Part shown: positions 1-9,419 of the stretch, in pieces
Position numbering within the stretch: position 1 is the stretch's first letter
How the letters are laid out: the number at the start of each line of letters is the position of its first letter
Origin: Crocinitomicaceae bacterium
GTDB lineage: Bacteria > Bacteroidota > Bacteroidia > Flavobacteriales_D > Crocinitomicaceae
NCBI GenBank assembly: GCA_016709005.1
Contig: JADJEU010000008.1
Coordinates: 102,151 to 166,150 of the forward strand
DNA: 64,000 bases
Direction of reading: 5' to 3'
The notes under the pieces: model-generated
The model's input: the letters and a program-made list of their open reading frames with translations, nothing else
Told to the model about the DNA's origin: nothing
Databases searched by the model: none
Program-made: the position numbers and the translations under genes

Positions 1-322
1 CGCCATAGAAAAAGTGCATGATCGGATCATAATAAACTTCTTCTCGCACAAAATGAGTTTGAATGTGAACAACTGTTTTGACTGTTTTCTCAGATGCATA
101 TGTTAAATCTGGCAAACCTTGCTGAATGGGTTCTGCAGGTTTGGAATCTTTAAAATAATCCAGCAGATTAAATCCTAACTGATTGTTTTCTGGGTTGAGA
201 AAAGTTGGTGAATTTGTATTTGAAGAGACTTGAACTGTATCAGCTGCAGCCAGTTTGAAGCCAATATATCCGCCAAAAGATGCTGCGAAAAAACTGAAAG
301 CGATAAATAGTATTTTGCCCAT
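1..322 (-). CDS. HtrA/DegP-like serine protease, N-terminal part (runs off the window)
   Basis: Only the first 107 codons are present. The start ATG lies at 322 on the minus strand and the reading frame is open to base 1. The protein begins with a hydrophobic export segment (MGKILFIAFSFFAASFGGYI). Further on it reads EKTVKTVVHIQT and then YYDPIMHFFYG, which resembles the segment leading into the trypsin-like domain of Bacteroidota Do-family periplasmic proteases (typically AEKTVHAVVHI followed by DPFFxFFFG). The catalytic triad and PDZ domains would lie outside the window. A periplasmic protein quality control role is inferred from the family. It is divergent from the gene starting at 547. 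Confidence 0.68.
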   Translation of the reverse strand, partial: MGKILFIAFSFFAASFGGYIGFKLAAADTVQVSSNTNSPTFLNPENNQLGFNLLDYFKDSKPAEPIQQGLPDLTYASEKTVKTVVHIQTHFVREEVYYDPIMHFFYG

Positions 323-546
323 AAGATCACGTTTGAAATTTGAACTAACGCAAATTTACAACAGAACTTTTTGCAGGAATTTTAAAAAATGTTAAGGAAG
401 ATTGGCTTAACAAAAGATTAACAATTATTGCCACTCTGGCGTTTCACAAACTCATCTGTTCAGTTTGCAAAGAGATTGCCGAAGTCAAATCATTTTGAAT
501 TTCTTTTGTAGGATTCACAAATCAATTTGCTCCAAAAAGAAAATTT

Positions 547-1744
547 ATGAAGTTCAAAAAACACCTCTTATTTTCAGCTATTTTATTTGTTTTTTCCTTT
601 GATACTCAAGCGGTCAATACAACCCTGAATGTAAACGCTATTGCCAACCAAGTAATGCCGGAAACACCGGTAGAATACGTTTATCAGTTCAGTGGCCATG
701 ATCACGGAGTGAAAATACAAAAAATAAAAACCGGCAGAAAAGATATGGCTGGCAATGACGAGGTGTATCTTTTGATGATTGAAAATGTAGTGAACGATAC
801 CTTTTATTTAGTGCCGGATAACCATGTTTACCCGCTTTTTTTCAGAGAGTTTCGAACTAAGTTTCAGGTAAATGTGGGAACCAGCGACGGGTATCGCTAT
901 TGCTACGGAATGTCCACTATTGAATATGTAATGGCTCAATCTAAAATGGCTTCCATCATTTGGTCTGGATACGGATACGGTTTTTTGAAACACTATGAAA
1001 AATCAAAGACAGACAGAACATATCTCGTGGATGAATTGGAAAATGATCTGCCTCTACTAAAATCAGAATCTGCCAAGTTGTGGGAGTTAGTTGATGCTTA
1101 TTATGCTACACTTATCAATGATCTAAAGGGTAAAAAGTATGATGACATGCTGGCAAAATTTGATGGGAAAGTTATTGTGTTAGACCGCGATCAGAAGGGA
1201 GTTGGAAATAACGGAGTGGACAGTCCTAAAATAACTTTTAACCGTGACGCGAATGGAAAGCTCACAGAGATGATTTTTGCTTATCCATTTATTGATGGAA
1301 AATATTACGATAAACCACAGTTCAAGAGAGTGATCACAAAAGCAACGAACGGTTTATTTTATATTGAAACCAATAGCAGCAATGAAGCCTTGACAGGATT
1401 TTTGAACGGCTATATTTTGCCTTATGCAGATGGTTTTTTAATTGTTAGTGCTCCAGTTGTTGAACGATACGGATTTGGGGTGCCGGAATGTGATGTGTCT
1501 GCCTCTGGAATGCTGAGTGTTTGGGATATCGAGTTAATGAATATACGAAGAGATGGTTTGTTATACTACGATGAAACTTTGCTGAATCATGGTGGAGTAT
1601 TTGACCGTGAAGAATTAGAGCAATATTCCTCGACTGGTGGAAAACAAAAATATTGAAATGTCTTATGATCGCGCTAAAGACACACGCAACATTAAAATCT
1701 GGTTGCCAAAATATTTCGATGCTGTAGTTGAAACAGCCAAATAG
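547..1744 (+). CDS. Secreted protein of unknown function, paralog A, frameshifted near its C-terminus
   Basis: The open frame runs 547-1656 (369 codons) and begins with a clear signal peptide (about residues 1-22, ending DTQA). The protein is a close paralog of the next gene: both share VNTTLNVNAIAN after the signal, GRKDMAGN, FYLVPDNHVYPLFFRE and LTGFLNGY. The last residues before the TGA do not match the paralog. Its C-terminal sequence continues in other frames: FLDWWKTK from about 1626, then NIEMSYDRAKDT to AVVETAK and a TAG at 1742. Two missing bases, one near 1625 (T run) and one at 1646-1650 (A run), would restore a protein of exactly 399 residues, the length of the neighbour. I recognise no known domain. 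Function is unknown. Confidence 0.8.
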
Positions 1745-1777
1745 AATTTCCTTTTTATCAATTTTTTTCTCTTCGAT

Positions 1778-2977
1778 ATGAAACTTAAAAATCAGATTTT
1801 GTTTTCTCTAACCTGTTTAACGCTTGCTTCGAACAGTCTTGCAGTAAATACTACCTTAAACGTCAATGCAATCGCTAATGCAGTGTTGCCAGACTCACCT
1901 GTAGAATATGAATTCCATTTCAATGGCAAGTACGATGATCTTACAATCCAAAAATTCAAAACTGGAAGAAAAGATATGGCGGGCAATGAAGAGGTGTATC
2001 TAATGCTGATTGAAACAGAAATCAAAGACACGTTTTATTTGGTTCCGGATAATCACGTCTATCCGCTTTTTTTCAGAGAAATCAGAACTAATGAAAAGCC
2101 TGAAGTTTCAGATGATGGTTTTCGTCACGGCTATGGTTTAGGAGCCTTGCACTATGTGATGGCGCAATCTAAAATGGCAACTATTATGCAATCCGGAACT
2201 AGTTGGGGTTTTGTAAAAGACTATGAAAAATCCGGCACTGACAGAGGGTATATCATCCATATGGAAGAAAAAGAGCACGAGTTTTTAAAAACAGAATCTG
2301 CCAAACTTTGGGGATTAATAGAGACTTATTATTCCAGTCTTTTGGAAGGGATCAAAGGAAAAAAGTATGATGATATGATGCGAAAAATGGATGGAAAAAA
2401 AATCATGATGCAACGAGTACAGCGTCGTGGCAATGGTAGCGATGATTATGTGGATGTACCAAAAATAACTTTCACCAGCGACGCTGCCGGAAAATTGACG
2501 GAGTTGATTCTTTGGTATCCGTTTATGGATGGAAAATATTATGACAAACCTGAATTTAAAAAAACAATCACCAAAGCGGCAAACGGTTTATTTTATGTAG
2601 AGACAAAAGATGAAGCCTTAACTGGTTTTCTGAATGGCTATTTTGTACCTTACTCAGATGGATTTTTAATTATGGGTTCACCTGTTACCGATCAATATGG
2701 CTATGGAGTAGCTGAGTGCAAAGTGTCTGCAGCGGGCATTGTCAACCCATGGGATATGGAATTATTCAATATTCAGGAAGATGGTATGCTTTTTTACGAT
2801 GAAGGAGTTCACCGTTATTTGGGAGGACTTTACTCGTCTGCTGTTTTAAAAGAATATTACAATGATTGGTGGAAAACCAAAAATGTCACTATGACATATG
2901 AACGCTCGAAAGATACCAGAGGCATCGCAATCTGGTTGCCACAGTATTACAATGCGGTGCTGGAAACAGCTAAGTAA
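1778..2977 (+). CDS. Secreted protein of unknown function, paralog B
   Basis: This 399-residue protein begins with a signal peptide (MKLKNQILFSLTCLTLASNS, cleavage probably after LA near residue 22) and lies 33 bases after the end of its paralog, so the two look like a tandem duplication transcribed together. It has no lipobox, no later membrane segment and no motif I recognise. The mature part is rich in Tyr, Lys, Asp and Gly with repeated KYDDM and GKYYDKP turns, which suggests a folded exported protein. A strong terminator follows at 3001. Function is unknown; periplasmic or secreted location is inferred from the signal peptide. Confidence 0.85.
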   Translation: MKLKNQILFSLTCLTLASNSLAVNTTLNVNAIANAVLPDSPVEYEFHFNGKYDDLTIQKFKTGRKDMAGNEEVYLMLIETEIKDTFYLVPDNHVYPLFFREIRTNEKPEVSDDGFRHGYGLGALHYVMAQSKMATIMQSGTSWGFVKDYEKSGTDRGYIIHMEEKEHEFLKTESAKLWGLIETYYSSLLEGIKGKKYDDMMRKMDGKKIMMQRVQRRGNGSDDYVDVPKITFTSDAAGKLTELILWYPFMDGKYYDKPEFKKTITKAANGLFYVETKDEALTGFLNGYFVPYSDGFLIMGSPVTDQYGYGVAECKVSAAGIVNPWDMELFNIQEDGMLFYDEGVHRYLGGLYSSAVLKEYYNDWWKTKNVTMTYERSKDTRGIAIWLPQYYNAVLETAK

Positions 2978-3000
2978 TAGCCTAGATATTAAGATAAAGA

Positions 3001-3028
3001 AAGGCCGTCTTTGAAGACGGCCTTTTTT
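3001..3028 (+). terminator. Rho-independent terminator after the tandem secreted paralogs
   Basis: A perfect 10-bp stem (AAGGCCGTCT pairing with AGACGGCCTT) has a TTGA loop and runs into a T tract. It lies 24 bases after the stop codon of paralog B. Confidence 0.9.
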
Positions 3029-3146
3029 GGACGAAAAATAAATCTGAACTTATTGGTTGATTATTTGGGCGTTTTCAGTTTCGCTGTTAACAATTCTAAG
3101 TAGATTAATCAGAACATAAAGCTCTCAGTCTGGTTATAAATCCGAG

Positions 3147-3154
3147 TAACTTTG
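3147..3154 (+). promoter_or_regulatory. Candidate -7 promoter element upstream of sdaA
   Basis: TAACTTTG matches the Bacteroidota sigma-A -7 consensus TAnnTTTG and lies 19 bases before the sdaA ATG. I see no TTTG at the usual -33 spacing, so the call rests on one half of the promoter. Confidence 0.45.
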
Positions 3155-3173
3155 AACAAATAGAAAAAATTAA

Positions 3174-4589
3174 ATGGAAAGCATTTCGGTATTTGATGTT
3201 TTGAAAATTGGCGTGGGTCCCTCAAGTTCACATACGCTTGGACCTTGGCGAGCGACTCAAAAATTTTTACGTTTGCTTCAGGAACAACATATTCTGAAAG
3301 ATGTCACCGCGATTAAAGTTGATTTATTTGGTTCACTTTCACTTACCGGAAAAGGTCATGCTACTGATTTTGCTGTAATGCTTGGTTTGAGTGGTGAAGA
3401 TCCTGAATACATTCAGGTTAGTGCTATTCAGGCAATCATTGATTCAATTAAATCAAGTCATTCGTTAAAACTGAATGGAGAATATGTGGTTCAATTTAAT
3501 CCGGAAACAGCTATTGTATTCAACCGAAACTTTTTACCCTTCCATGCTAATGGCATGACGTTAACTGCAAAGGTTGGTGACAAAGAAATAGCTGAGACTT
3601 ATTATTCAGTAGGCGGTGGATTTATTGTTCAGGAAAATCAAAATGAATCAGAACAATCCAAACGTCATATTTTTCCTTATCCTGTTTTTAAGGCAACTGA
3701 ATTGATTGAACATTGTGTTAAAACCGGAAAAATAATTTCAGAGGTTGTGATGGAAAATGAAAAATCTATTCGACCAGAAGAACAAATTAATTCAGAACTC
3801 ATTCGCATCTGGACAACGATGCTGGAATGTATGTATACAGGTTGTCATCAGGAAGGAATTTTGCCCGGTGGTCTGAATGTGAAGCGACGCGCTTACGATC
3901 TACATCAAAATTTAAAAAGTGATTTGTCCTATTCCAATCCTCAAGAGTGGTTAGGTGTGATTCGTCAGACTGAAGTGAAGTTCAGACAAATTCTTAAATG
4001 GGTGAGTTGTTTTGCGCTTTCTGTTAATGAAGTGAATGCGTCTTTAGGCAGAGTTGTAACCGCACCAACAAATGGAAGTGCAGGTGTGATTCCGGCAGTA
4101 TTGATGTATTATCTGGTGATTGAAAATCATGAAGCAGATGAAAAACACATTCGTCAATTTTTATTGGTTGCGGGCGAGTTGGGAAGTATCTTCAAAAAAG
4201 GAGCGACGATTAGCGCCGCAATGGGTGGATGTCAGGCAGAGATTGGCGTATCCAGTGCAATGGCAGCCGCTGCGCTTTGCGAATTAATGGGAGGAACACC
4301 CGAACAAGTTTTGATTGCTGCAGAAATTGCAATGGAACATCATTTAGGTTTGACCTGTGATCCAATTGGTGGACTAGTTCAAATTCCTTGCATCGAACGA
4401 AATGCAATGGGTGCAATCAAAGCAATCAACGCTGCTGAACTTGCACTTGAAACAGATGTGAAAAATGTAAAAGTTCCGTTAGACAAAGTAATCGACACCA
4501 TGTGGCAGACCGCCAAAGACATGAATTCAAAATACAAAGAAACCAGTGAGGGTGGGTTGGCCGTTGCGGTGAATATTAGTGATTGTTAG
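3174..4589 (+). CDS. sdaA: L-serine ammonia-lyase (L-serine dehydratase), single chain, iron-sulfur type
   Basis: The enzyme deaminates L-serine to pyruvate and ammonia in the cytoplasm. The N-terminus carries the beta-domain signature FDVLKIGVGPSSSHTLGPW. The C-terminal alpha domain contains APTNGSAGVIPAVL and the cysteines expected to hold the 4Fe-4S cluster: Cys353 (GGCQAE), Cys395 (LTCDPIGG) and Cys406 (IPCIERNAMG). The length of 471 residues is normal for the fused single-chain form. It is a single-gene unit with its own promoter element, and it converges on pnp with a shared terminator between them. Confidence 0.95.
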   Translation: MESISVFDVLKIGVGPSSSHTLGPWRATQKFLRLLQEQHILKDVTAIKVDLFGSLSLTGKGHATDFAVMLGLSGEDPEYIQVSAIQAIIDSIKSSHSLKLNGEYVVQFNPETAIVFNRNFLPFHANGMTLTAKVGDKEIAETYYSVGGGFIVQENQNESEQSKRHIFPYPVFKATELIEHCVKTGKIISEVVMENEKSIRPEEQINSELIRIWTTMLECMYTGCHQEGILPGGLNVKRRAYDLHQNLKSDLSYSNPQEWLGVIRQTEVKFRQILKWVSCFALSVNEVNASLGRVVTAPTNGSAGVIPAVLMYYLVIENHEADEKHIRQFLLVAGELGSIFKKGATISAAMGGCQAEIGVSSAMAAAALCELMGGTPEQVLIAAEIAMEHHLGLTCDPIGGLVQIPCIERNAMGAIKAINAAELALETDVKNVKVPLDKVIDTMWQTAKDMNSKYKETSEGGLAVAVNISDC

Positions 4590-4623
4590 AATCAGATTTT
4601 TTGAAAAAAATAATATCGAAAAA

Positions 4624-4654
4624 AAAACGCCCGAACAAATGTCCGGGCGTTTTT
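4624..4654. terminator. Bidirectional terminator between sdaA and pnp
   Basis: ACGCCCG (4627-4633) pairs with CGGGCGT (4644-4650). The stem is flanked by an A tract on the left and a T tract on the right, so it can end transcription from both convergent genes. Confidence 0.88.
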
Positions 4655-4675
4655 CAATCTTATAAAAACAAATTA

Positions 4676-6814
4676 TTAATTCTCTGCCTTCTCAGGTTTC
4701 GGTAACAAAACCTTACGTGACAATTTGTATTTTTTTGTTTTTTCGTCTTGTCCAATTACTTTGAATTTAACGACATCACCTTCTTTCACTGAATCCTCAC
4801 ATTTTTCTAATCTGCGGTGTTCCAATTCTGAAATGTGAATCAAACCATCTGTGCCTGGAAGAATTTCTACAAACACTCCGTATGACTGAATTGATTTTAC
4901 TTTTCCTTCATATTCTTGTCCAATTTCAACAGTAGGAGGGAAAGCAATCAAACGAATTCTGCGAACTGCTTCTTTCATATCGTCACCGTTCGCAGCAAGA
5001 ATTTGTACACTTCCTTCTCCGGTACCAGGTACTTCTTCAATGGTGATTGTTGTTTTTGTGTCTTTCTGTAATTGCTGAATGATTTTTCCACCTGGTCCGA
5101 TGATCGCACCAATGTATTCGTTTGGTACAAGGAATCCTTCAATGCGCGGAGCATGTGATTTCATCTCTTGTCTTGGTTCAGGTAATGTTTTCAGAATTTC
5201 TCCTAAAATGTGCAAACGACCAGCTTTAGCTTGTTCAAGTGCTTTGGTCAATACTTCAAATGAAAGACCATCAACTTTAATGTCCATTTGACAAGCAGTG
5301 ATTCCATCTTTTGTTCCGCACACTTTAAAATCCATATCTCCTAAATGATCTTCATCACCTAAGATATCTGAAAGGATGGCATATTTTCCTGTTCCGTCAG
5401 TGATCAATCCCATCGCAATTCCAGATACTGGTTTTTTGATTTGAACACCACCGTCCATCAAAGCTAATGTACCTGCGCAAACAGTTGCCATCGAAGATGA
5501 ACCGTTTGATTCAAGAATATCAGAAACGATACGAACTGTATAAACGTTATCATCCGGCAACATATTTTTCAAAGCACGCAAGGCTAAATTTCCGTGACCA
5601 ATTTCACGACGTGAAACACCTCTGCTTGGTTTTGCTTCACCAGTAGAGAATGGTGGAAAGTTGTAGTGTAGCATGAATTTTTCAAAACGTTTGTCAGCAG
5701 CGCTGTCAATCATTTGCTCATCTAATTTTCCACCTAAGGTTAATGTCGTTAATGATTGAGTTTCTCCACGTGTGAAGATTGCAGAACCATGTGCAGAAGG
5801 AATGTAATCAACCTCTGACCAGATTGGTCTGATTTGATCCATTTTTCTTCCGTCCAAACGAATCTGCTCATCCAACATAACGCGGCGAACTGCTTCTTTT
5901 TTTGTTTTGCTGAAATATTCACTGATGAATGGTGCTTCAACTTCTAATTGCTCAGGAGTTAAAGATGCTTTGTATTCATCTTTTATCGCACCAAATAATT
6001 CAGTACGTTTTTCTTTTGAAGCATTTCCGGCACGCGCAACTTCTTTACATTTTTCAAAGGTTGCTGCGTGAATTTTTGCTTTTACTTCTTCATTATGTGT
6101 TTCGTGAGAGTATTCACGTTTTACTTTTGCTTTATCAACTTCAGCTGCAAGTGCAAGCTGGAATTCGCATTGTTTTTTGATAGATGCGTGTGCAACTTTG
6201 ATAATCTCAACCATGTCTGATTCCGAAATCTCATGCATTTCACCTTCAAGCATGACAACATTTTCTGCTGTACCTGCAATCATAACATCTACGTCAGATT
6301 TTGCAAACTCTTCAAATGTTGGGTTGATGATCCATTTGCCATCTACGCGTCCAACACGTACTTCTGACATCGGTCCGTTGAATGGAATATCAGAAACTGC
6401 AATAGCTGCAGAAGCTGCTAATCCGCACATTGAATCTGGCATGTTAATTCCGTCAAATGAAATCAACTGCATCATCAATTGAGTGTCTGCGTGATAATCA
6501 TCCGGAAATAAAGGACGCAATGCACGATCCACTAAACGCATAATCAAAATCTCATCATCTGATGGACGACCTTCACGTTTCAAATAACCACCTGGAATTT
6601 TTCCGTTAGCTGCAAATTTTTCTTTGTAATCTACTGTGAGGGGTAAAAAATCTACACCTTCTTTTGCTTCTTTAGCAGATACTACGGTTGAAAGAATCAT
6701 GGTTCCACCACATCTTACAACAACAGCGCCATCGGCTAATTTTGCAAGCTTACCAGTTTCGACCGAGATCTCTCTTCCGTTACCGGCATCAATTGTTTTT
6801 GTTACTATTTTCAT
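4676..6814 (-). CDS. pnp: Polyribonucleotide nucleotidyltransferase (PNPase)
   Basis: PNPase is a trimeric phosphorolytic 3'-5' exoribonuclease that also adds tails to RNA. The 712 residues hold the full set of domains: a first RNase PH domain, a linking alpha domain, a second RNase PH domain starting near LDGRKMDQIRPI, a KH domain (FLVPNEYIGAIIGPGGKI, roughly residues 555-615) and an S1 domain (GKVKSIQSYGVFVEILPG, roughly 622-693). It lies downstream of rpsO on the same strand, the order seen in many bacteria. The gap between them contains a terminator and palindromic repeats, so coupling to rpsO transcription is probably only partial. Confidence 0.97.
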   Translation of the reverse strand: MKIVTKTIDAGNGREISVETGKLAKLADGAVVVRCGGTMILSTVVSAKEAKEGVDFLPLTVDYKEKFAANGKIPGGYLKREGRPSDDEILIMRLVDRALRPLFPDDYHADTQLMMQLISFDGINMPDSMCGLAASAAIAVSDIPFNGPMSEVRVGRVDGKWIINPTFEEFAKSDVDVMIAGTAENVVMLEGEMHEISESDMVEIIKVAHASIKKQCEFQLALAAEVDKAKVKREYSHETHNEEVKAKIHAATFEKCKEVARAGNASKEKRTELFGAIKDEYKASLTPEQLEVEAPFISEYFSKTKKEAVRRVMLDEQIRLDGRKMDQIRPIWSEVDYIPSAHGSAIFTRGETQSLTTLTLGGKLDEQMIDSAADKRFEKFMLHYNFPPFSTGEAKPSRGVSRREIGHGNLALRALKNMLPDDNVYTVRIVSDILESNGSSSMATVCAGTLALMDGGVQIKKPVSGIAMGLITDGTGKYAILSDILGDEDHLGDMDFKVCGTKDGITACQMDIKVDGLSFEVLTKALEQAKAGRLHILGEILKTLPEPRQEMKSHAPRIEGFLVPNEYIGAIIGPGGKIIQQLQKDTKTTITIEEVPGTGEGSVQILAANGDDMKEAVRRIRLIAFPPTVEIGQEYEGKVKSIQSYGVFVEILPGTDGLIHISELEHRRLEKCEDSVKEGDVVKFKVIGQDEKTKKYKLSRKVLLPKPEKAEN

Positions 6815-6884
6815 ACTTCTTGTTTTTAAACCGGGGGCTTCTTTTGTCCCGATTTTATGGTTGTTTAATTGTTACTCTTCAAGT

Positions 6885-6973
6885 GGTGGCTTCGGCGGAG
6901 TTTATCCTGAGGAAGCTCAGCCACCTTTTATTCTCGCTCCATCTTGATCCGGTCACTGGGCGCCGAAGTGACC
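6885..6973. repeat. Palindromic intergenic repeats between rpsO and pnp
   Basis: Two hairpin-forming units lie side by side. The first pairs GGTGGCT (6885-6891) with AGCCACC. The second pairs GGTCACT (6951-6957) with AGTGACC (6967-6973). The outer ends, GTGGCTTCGGCG near 6886 and CGCCGAAGTGAC near 6961, are also nearly complementary. The units resemble those near 22480 and 22654, which suggests a dispersed palindromic family. In the RNA they would lie in the leader of pnp. Confidence 0.6.
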
Positions 6974-6982
6974 ACTAACAAA

Positions 6983-7016
6983 AAAGGCAATTGAAATCAA
7001 AATTCCAATTGCCCCT
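6983..7016 (-). terminator. Terminator downstream of rpsO
   Basis: On the minus strand GGCAATTG (7013-7006) pairs with CAATTGCC (6993-6986) and is followed by a T tract (6985-6980). It lies about 25 bases after the rpsO stop. Confidence 0.82.
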
Positions 7017-7041
7017 TTTATACTTTTAATCGTGTTCAGAA

Positions 7042-7311
7042 TTATCTTCTTAAATCGAGTTCTTTTACAATTGCTCTGTAGCGCTCGATGTCTTTTGCTT
7101 TCAAATAATCAAGAAGACTTCTTCTTTTACCTACTAGTAACTGAAGTGAACGTTGAGTTCCAAAGTCTTTTTTGTTTGTTTTCAAGTGCTCAGTAAGGTG
7201 GGCAATGCGGAATGTGAATAACGCAATTTGTCCTTCTGAACTTCCAGTATCGGTTGCACCTTTACCGTGTTTTTTAAAAAATTCTGCTTTCTTTTCTTTT
7301 GATAAATACAT
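7042..7311 (-). CDS. rpsO: 30S ribosomal protein S15
   Basis: The 89-residue protein is the usual S15 length and carries the family signature: DTGSSEGQIALFTFRI, then LTEHLKTNKKDFGTQRSL and LLVGKRRSLLDYL. S15 binds the central domain of 16S rRNA and bridges to the large subunit. It is preceded by accD on the same strand with a gap of about 107 bases and followed by its own terminator and pnp. In other bacteria S15 represses its own translation; I cannot identify such a leader structure here. Confidence 0.97.
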   Translation of the reverse strand: MYLSKEKKAEFFKKHGKGATDTGSSEGQIALFTFRIAHLTEHLKTNKKDFGTQRSLQLLVGKRRSLLDYLKAKDIERYRAIVKELDLRR

Positions 7312-7418
7312 GCCAATATTAATTTAATGATTCTTATGTAATTTATGTCTGCCTTACCTTAAGACAGGGCGCAAAGATAGTAATAAATTCAAAAGTGAAT
7401 GAGATTCTTAGAAAAATC

Positions 7419-8264
7419 CTAGTTTTTAATCATTTTAAGCAGATGGCTGATCTTCTCTTTCAGATCTTTACGCTCTACAATTAAATCTAAAAATCCGTGT
7501 TCCAAAAGGAATTCGGCGGTTTGGAAACCTTCCGGTAAATCTCTTCCAATGGTTTCTTTTACAACGCGAGGACCGGCAAATCCAATCAATGCATTTGGCT
7601 CTGAGATATTCAAATCACCCAGCATCGCAAAAGAGGCTGTAACACCACCTGTCGTTGGGTCCGTTAATAAAGAGATATAAGGAAGTTTTGCATCAGACAA
7701 TTGAACCAGTTTAGCAGAGGTTTTAGCCATTTGCATTAAAGACAATCCTGCTTCCATCATACGCGCACCACCTGATTTAGAGATAATCATAAAAGGGCAG
7801 TTCAATTCGATTGCCTTGTCAATAGCGCGTGCAATTTTTTCTCCTACTACAGAACCCATCGATCCGCCAATGAACTTAAAATCCATAGCGGCAATCACAA
7901 ATTCTTCTTTGTTCATTTTTCCGTGTGCCACACGAATAGCATCATCCATGCCTGTTTTTGCGCGCTCGTTTTTAATACGATCGACATACTTTTTTGTGTC
8001 TTCAAACCCAAGAGGATCACCCGCAAACAAACCTTTGGAAAATTCAGTCCACTTACCGTTATCGAAAAAGATTTGAAAATAATCCAAAGCGCTTATACGT
8101 TCGTGATGACCGCAGGTGACGCAAACGTGAAGTGATTTTTCGTGATCATCATGTGCAACAACCGATTTACATTTCGGGCATTTATACCACAAGCCTTCCG
8201 GCGTTTCTTTTTTCTCTGCTGTTGAAGTTACAATCCCTTCTTTCTTCCTGGTAAACCAACCCAT
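7419..8264 (-). CDS. accD: Acetyl-CoA carboxylase carboxyltransferase subunit beta
   Basis: This subunit forms the carboxyltransferase with AccA and makes malonyl-CoA for fatty acid synthesis. The 281 residues start with the zinc ribbon (CPKCKS, then CVTCGHH near residues 29-53) and continue with the crotonase-like carboxyltransferase domain, including GGSMGSVVGEKI, SGGARMMEAG and DPTTGGVTASFAMLGD. The length is normal. It lies 28 bases downstream of fbaB on the same strand, so the two may share a transcript. Confidence 0.96.
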   Translation of the reverse strand: MGWFTRKKEGIVTSTAEKKETPEGLWYKCPKCKSVVAHDDHEKSLHVCVTCGHHERISALDYFQIFFDNGKWTEFSKGLFAGDPLGFEDTKKYVDRIKNERAKTGMDDAIRVAHGKMNKEEFVIAAMDFKFIGGSMGSVVGEKIARAIDKAIELNCPFMIISKSGGARMMEAGLSLMQMAKTSAKLVQLSDAKLPYISLLTDPTTGGVTASFAMLGDLNISEPNALIGFAGPRVVKETIGRDLPEGFQTAEFLLEHGFLDLIVERKDLKEKISHLLKMIKN

Positions 8265-8292
8265 AGTAACAGTGTTTTAATAAAAATAACAA

Positions 8293-9357
8293 TTAAGCAA
8301 TGGTGATTGTTTTGTCAAGATACACGTCCTGAATAGCATTCAAAAGTGCAATACCATCTTTCATGTCTTTCTGGAAAGCTTTTCTTCCAGATATCAAACC
8401 GTGACCTGCTGCACGTTTGTTGATAACAGCAGTTTTAATTGCTTCCTGCATATCAGATACACCACTTCCAGTTGAAGCACCGCCTGAGTTGATTAAGCCG
8501 TTGCGGCCCATGTAGCAATTAGCAACCTGATATCTGCACAAATCAATTGGATGATCTGTAGTCAATTCTGAATAAACTTTTGGATGTGTTTTACCAAAGT
8601 TAACAGCATTATATCCGCCGTTGTTTTCTGGTAATTTTTGTTTGATGATATCAGCCTGAATGGTTACTCCTAAATGATTTGCCTGAGCCGTTAAGTCAGT
8701 TGAGGTATGATAATCCACGCCGTCTTTTTTGAAAGCATTGTTTCTCAAATAACACCAAAGAATTGTTGGCATTCCTAATTCATGTGCGCGTTCAAAAGCA
8801 CGGGCAACATCAATAATTTGTTGTTCTGATTCAGGTGATCCAAAATAAATAGTTGCACCAACAGCAGTTGCACCTAAGTTCCAAGCCTCATCTACTGAAC
8901 CAAATTCAATTTGATTATAGGTATTTGGATATGACAAAAACTCGTTGTGATTCAATTTTACAATGAATGGAATTTTATGTGCGTATTTTCTAGCGCATGA
9001 TGCTAACACACCAAAAGTAGAAGCTACGGCGTTACAGCCACCGTCAACAGCAAGTTTTACAATGTTTTCCGGATCAAAGAAAATAGGGTTTGGCGCAAAT
9101 GATGCTCCGGCAGAATGTTCAATGCCTTGATCAACTGGTAGAATTGAAACATATCCTGTTCCTGCCAAACGGCCGTGATTGTAAATTGCTTCAAGGTTTC
9201 TCAACACCTGAGGATTACGATTTGTCTGACCAAAACAACGGTCTACAAAGTCAGCACCGGGCAGGTGAATGAGATTTTTGGAGATAGTTTTGCACTCGTG
9301 TGTTAGAAGATCTTCTCCTTCTTTACCTAGAATTTCAATTACTTTGCTTGATGCCAT
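8293..9357 (-). CDS. fbaB: Class I fructose-bisphosphate aldolase (DhnA/FbaB type)
   Basis: The enzyme cleaves fructose 1,6-bisphosphate by Schiff-base chemistry in glycolysis and gluconeogenesis. The 354-residue sequence closely resembles the proteobacterial FbaB as I remember it: LPVDQGIEHSAGASFAPNP, GGCNAVASTFGVLAS, VKLNHNEFLSYPNTY, VGATIYFGSPES and the C-terminal GRKAFQKDM and NAIQDVYLDKTITIA. It is followed by accD and preceded by cmk on the same strand. Confidence 0.95.
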   Translation of the reverse strand: MASSKVIEILGKEGEDLLTHECKTISKNLIHLPGADFVDRCFGQTNRNPQVLRNLEAIYNHGRLAGTGYVSILPVDQGIEHSAGASFAPNPIFFDPENIVKLAVDGGCNAVASTFGVLASCARKYAHKIPFIVKLNHNEFLSYPNTYNQIEFGSVDEAWNLGATAVGATIYFGSPESEQQIIDVARAFERAHELGMPTILWCYLRNNAFKKDGVDYHTSTDLTAQANHLGVTIQADIIKQKLPENNGGYNAVNFGKTHPKVYSELTTDHPIDLCRYQVANCYMGRNGLINSGGASTGSGVSDMQEAIKTAVINKRAAGHGLISGRKAFQKDMKDGIALLNAIQDVYLDKTITIA

Positions 9358-9419
9358 GAGATGTTTAAATAAAAAACAGGTGGCAAAATTAATAAAACTT
9401 TCGATTTAAGGCAAAAGTC

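Noticed and set aside
4210..4416. Minus-strand open frame inside sdaA
   Set aside because: It is a shadow of the serine dehydratase core and has no features of its own.
5929..6482. Plus-strand open frames inside pnp
   Set aside because: They are antisense to a highly conserved gene and show no start context or family features.
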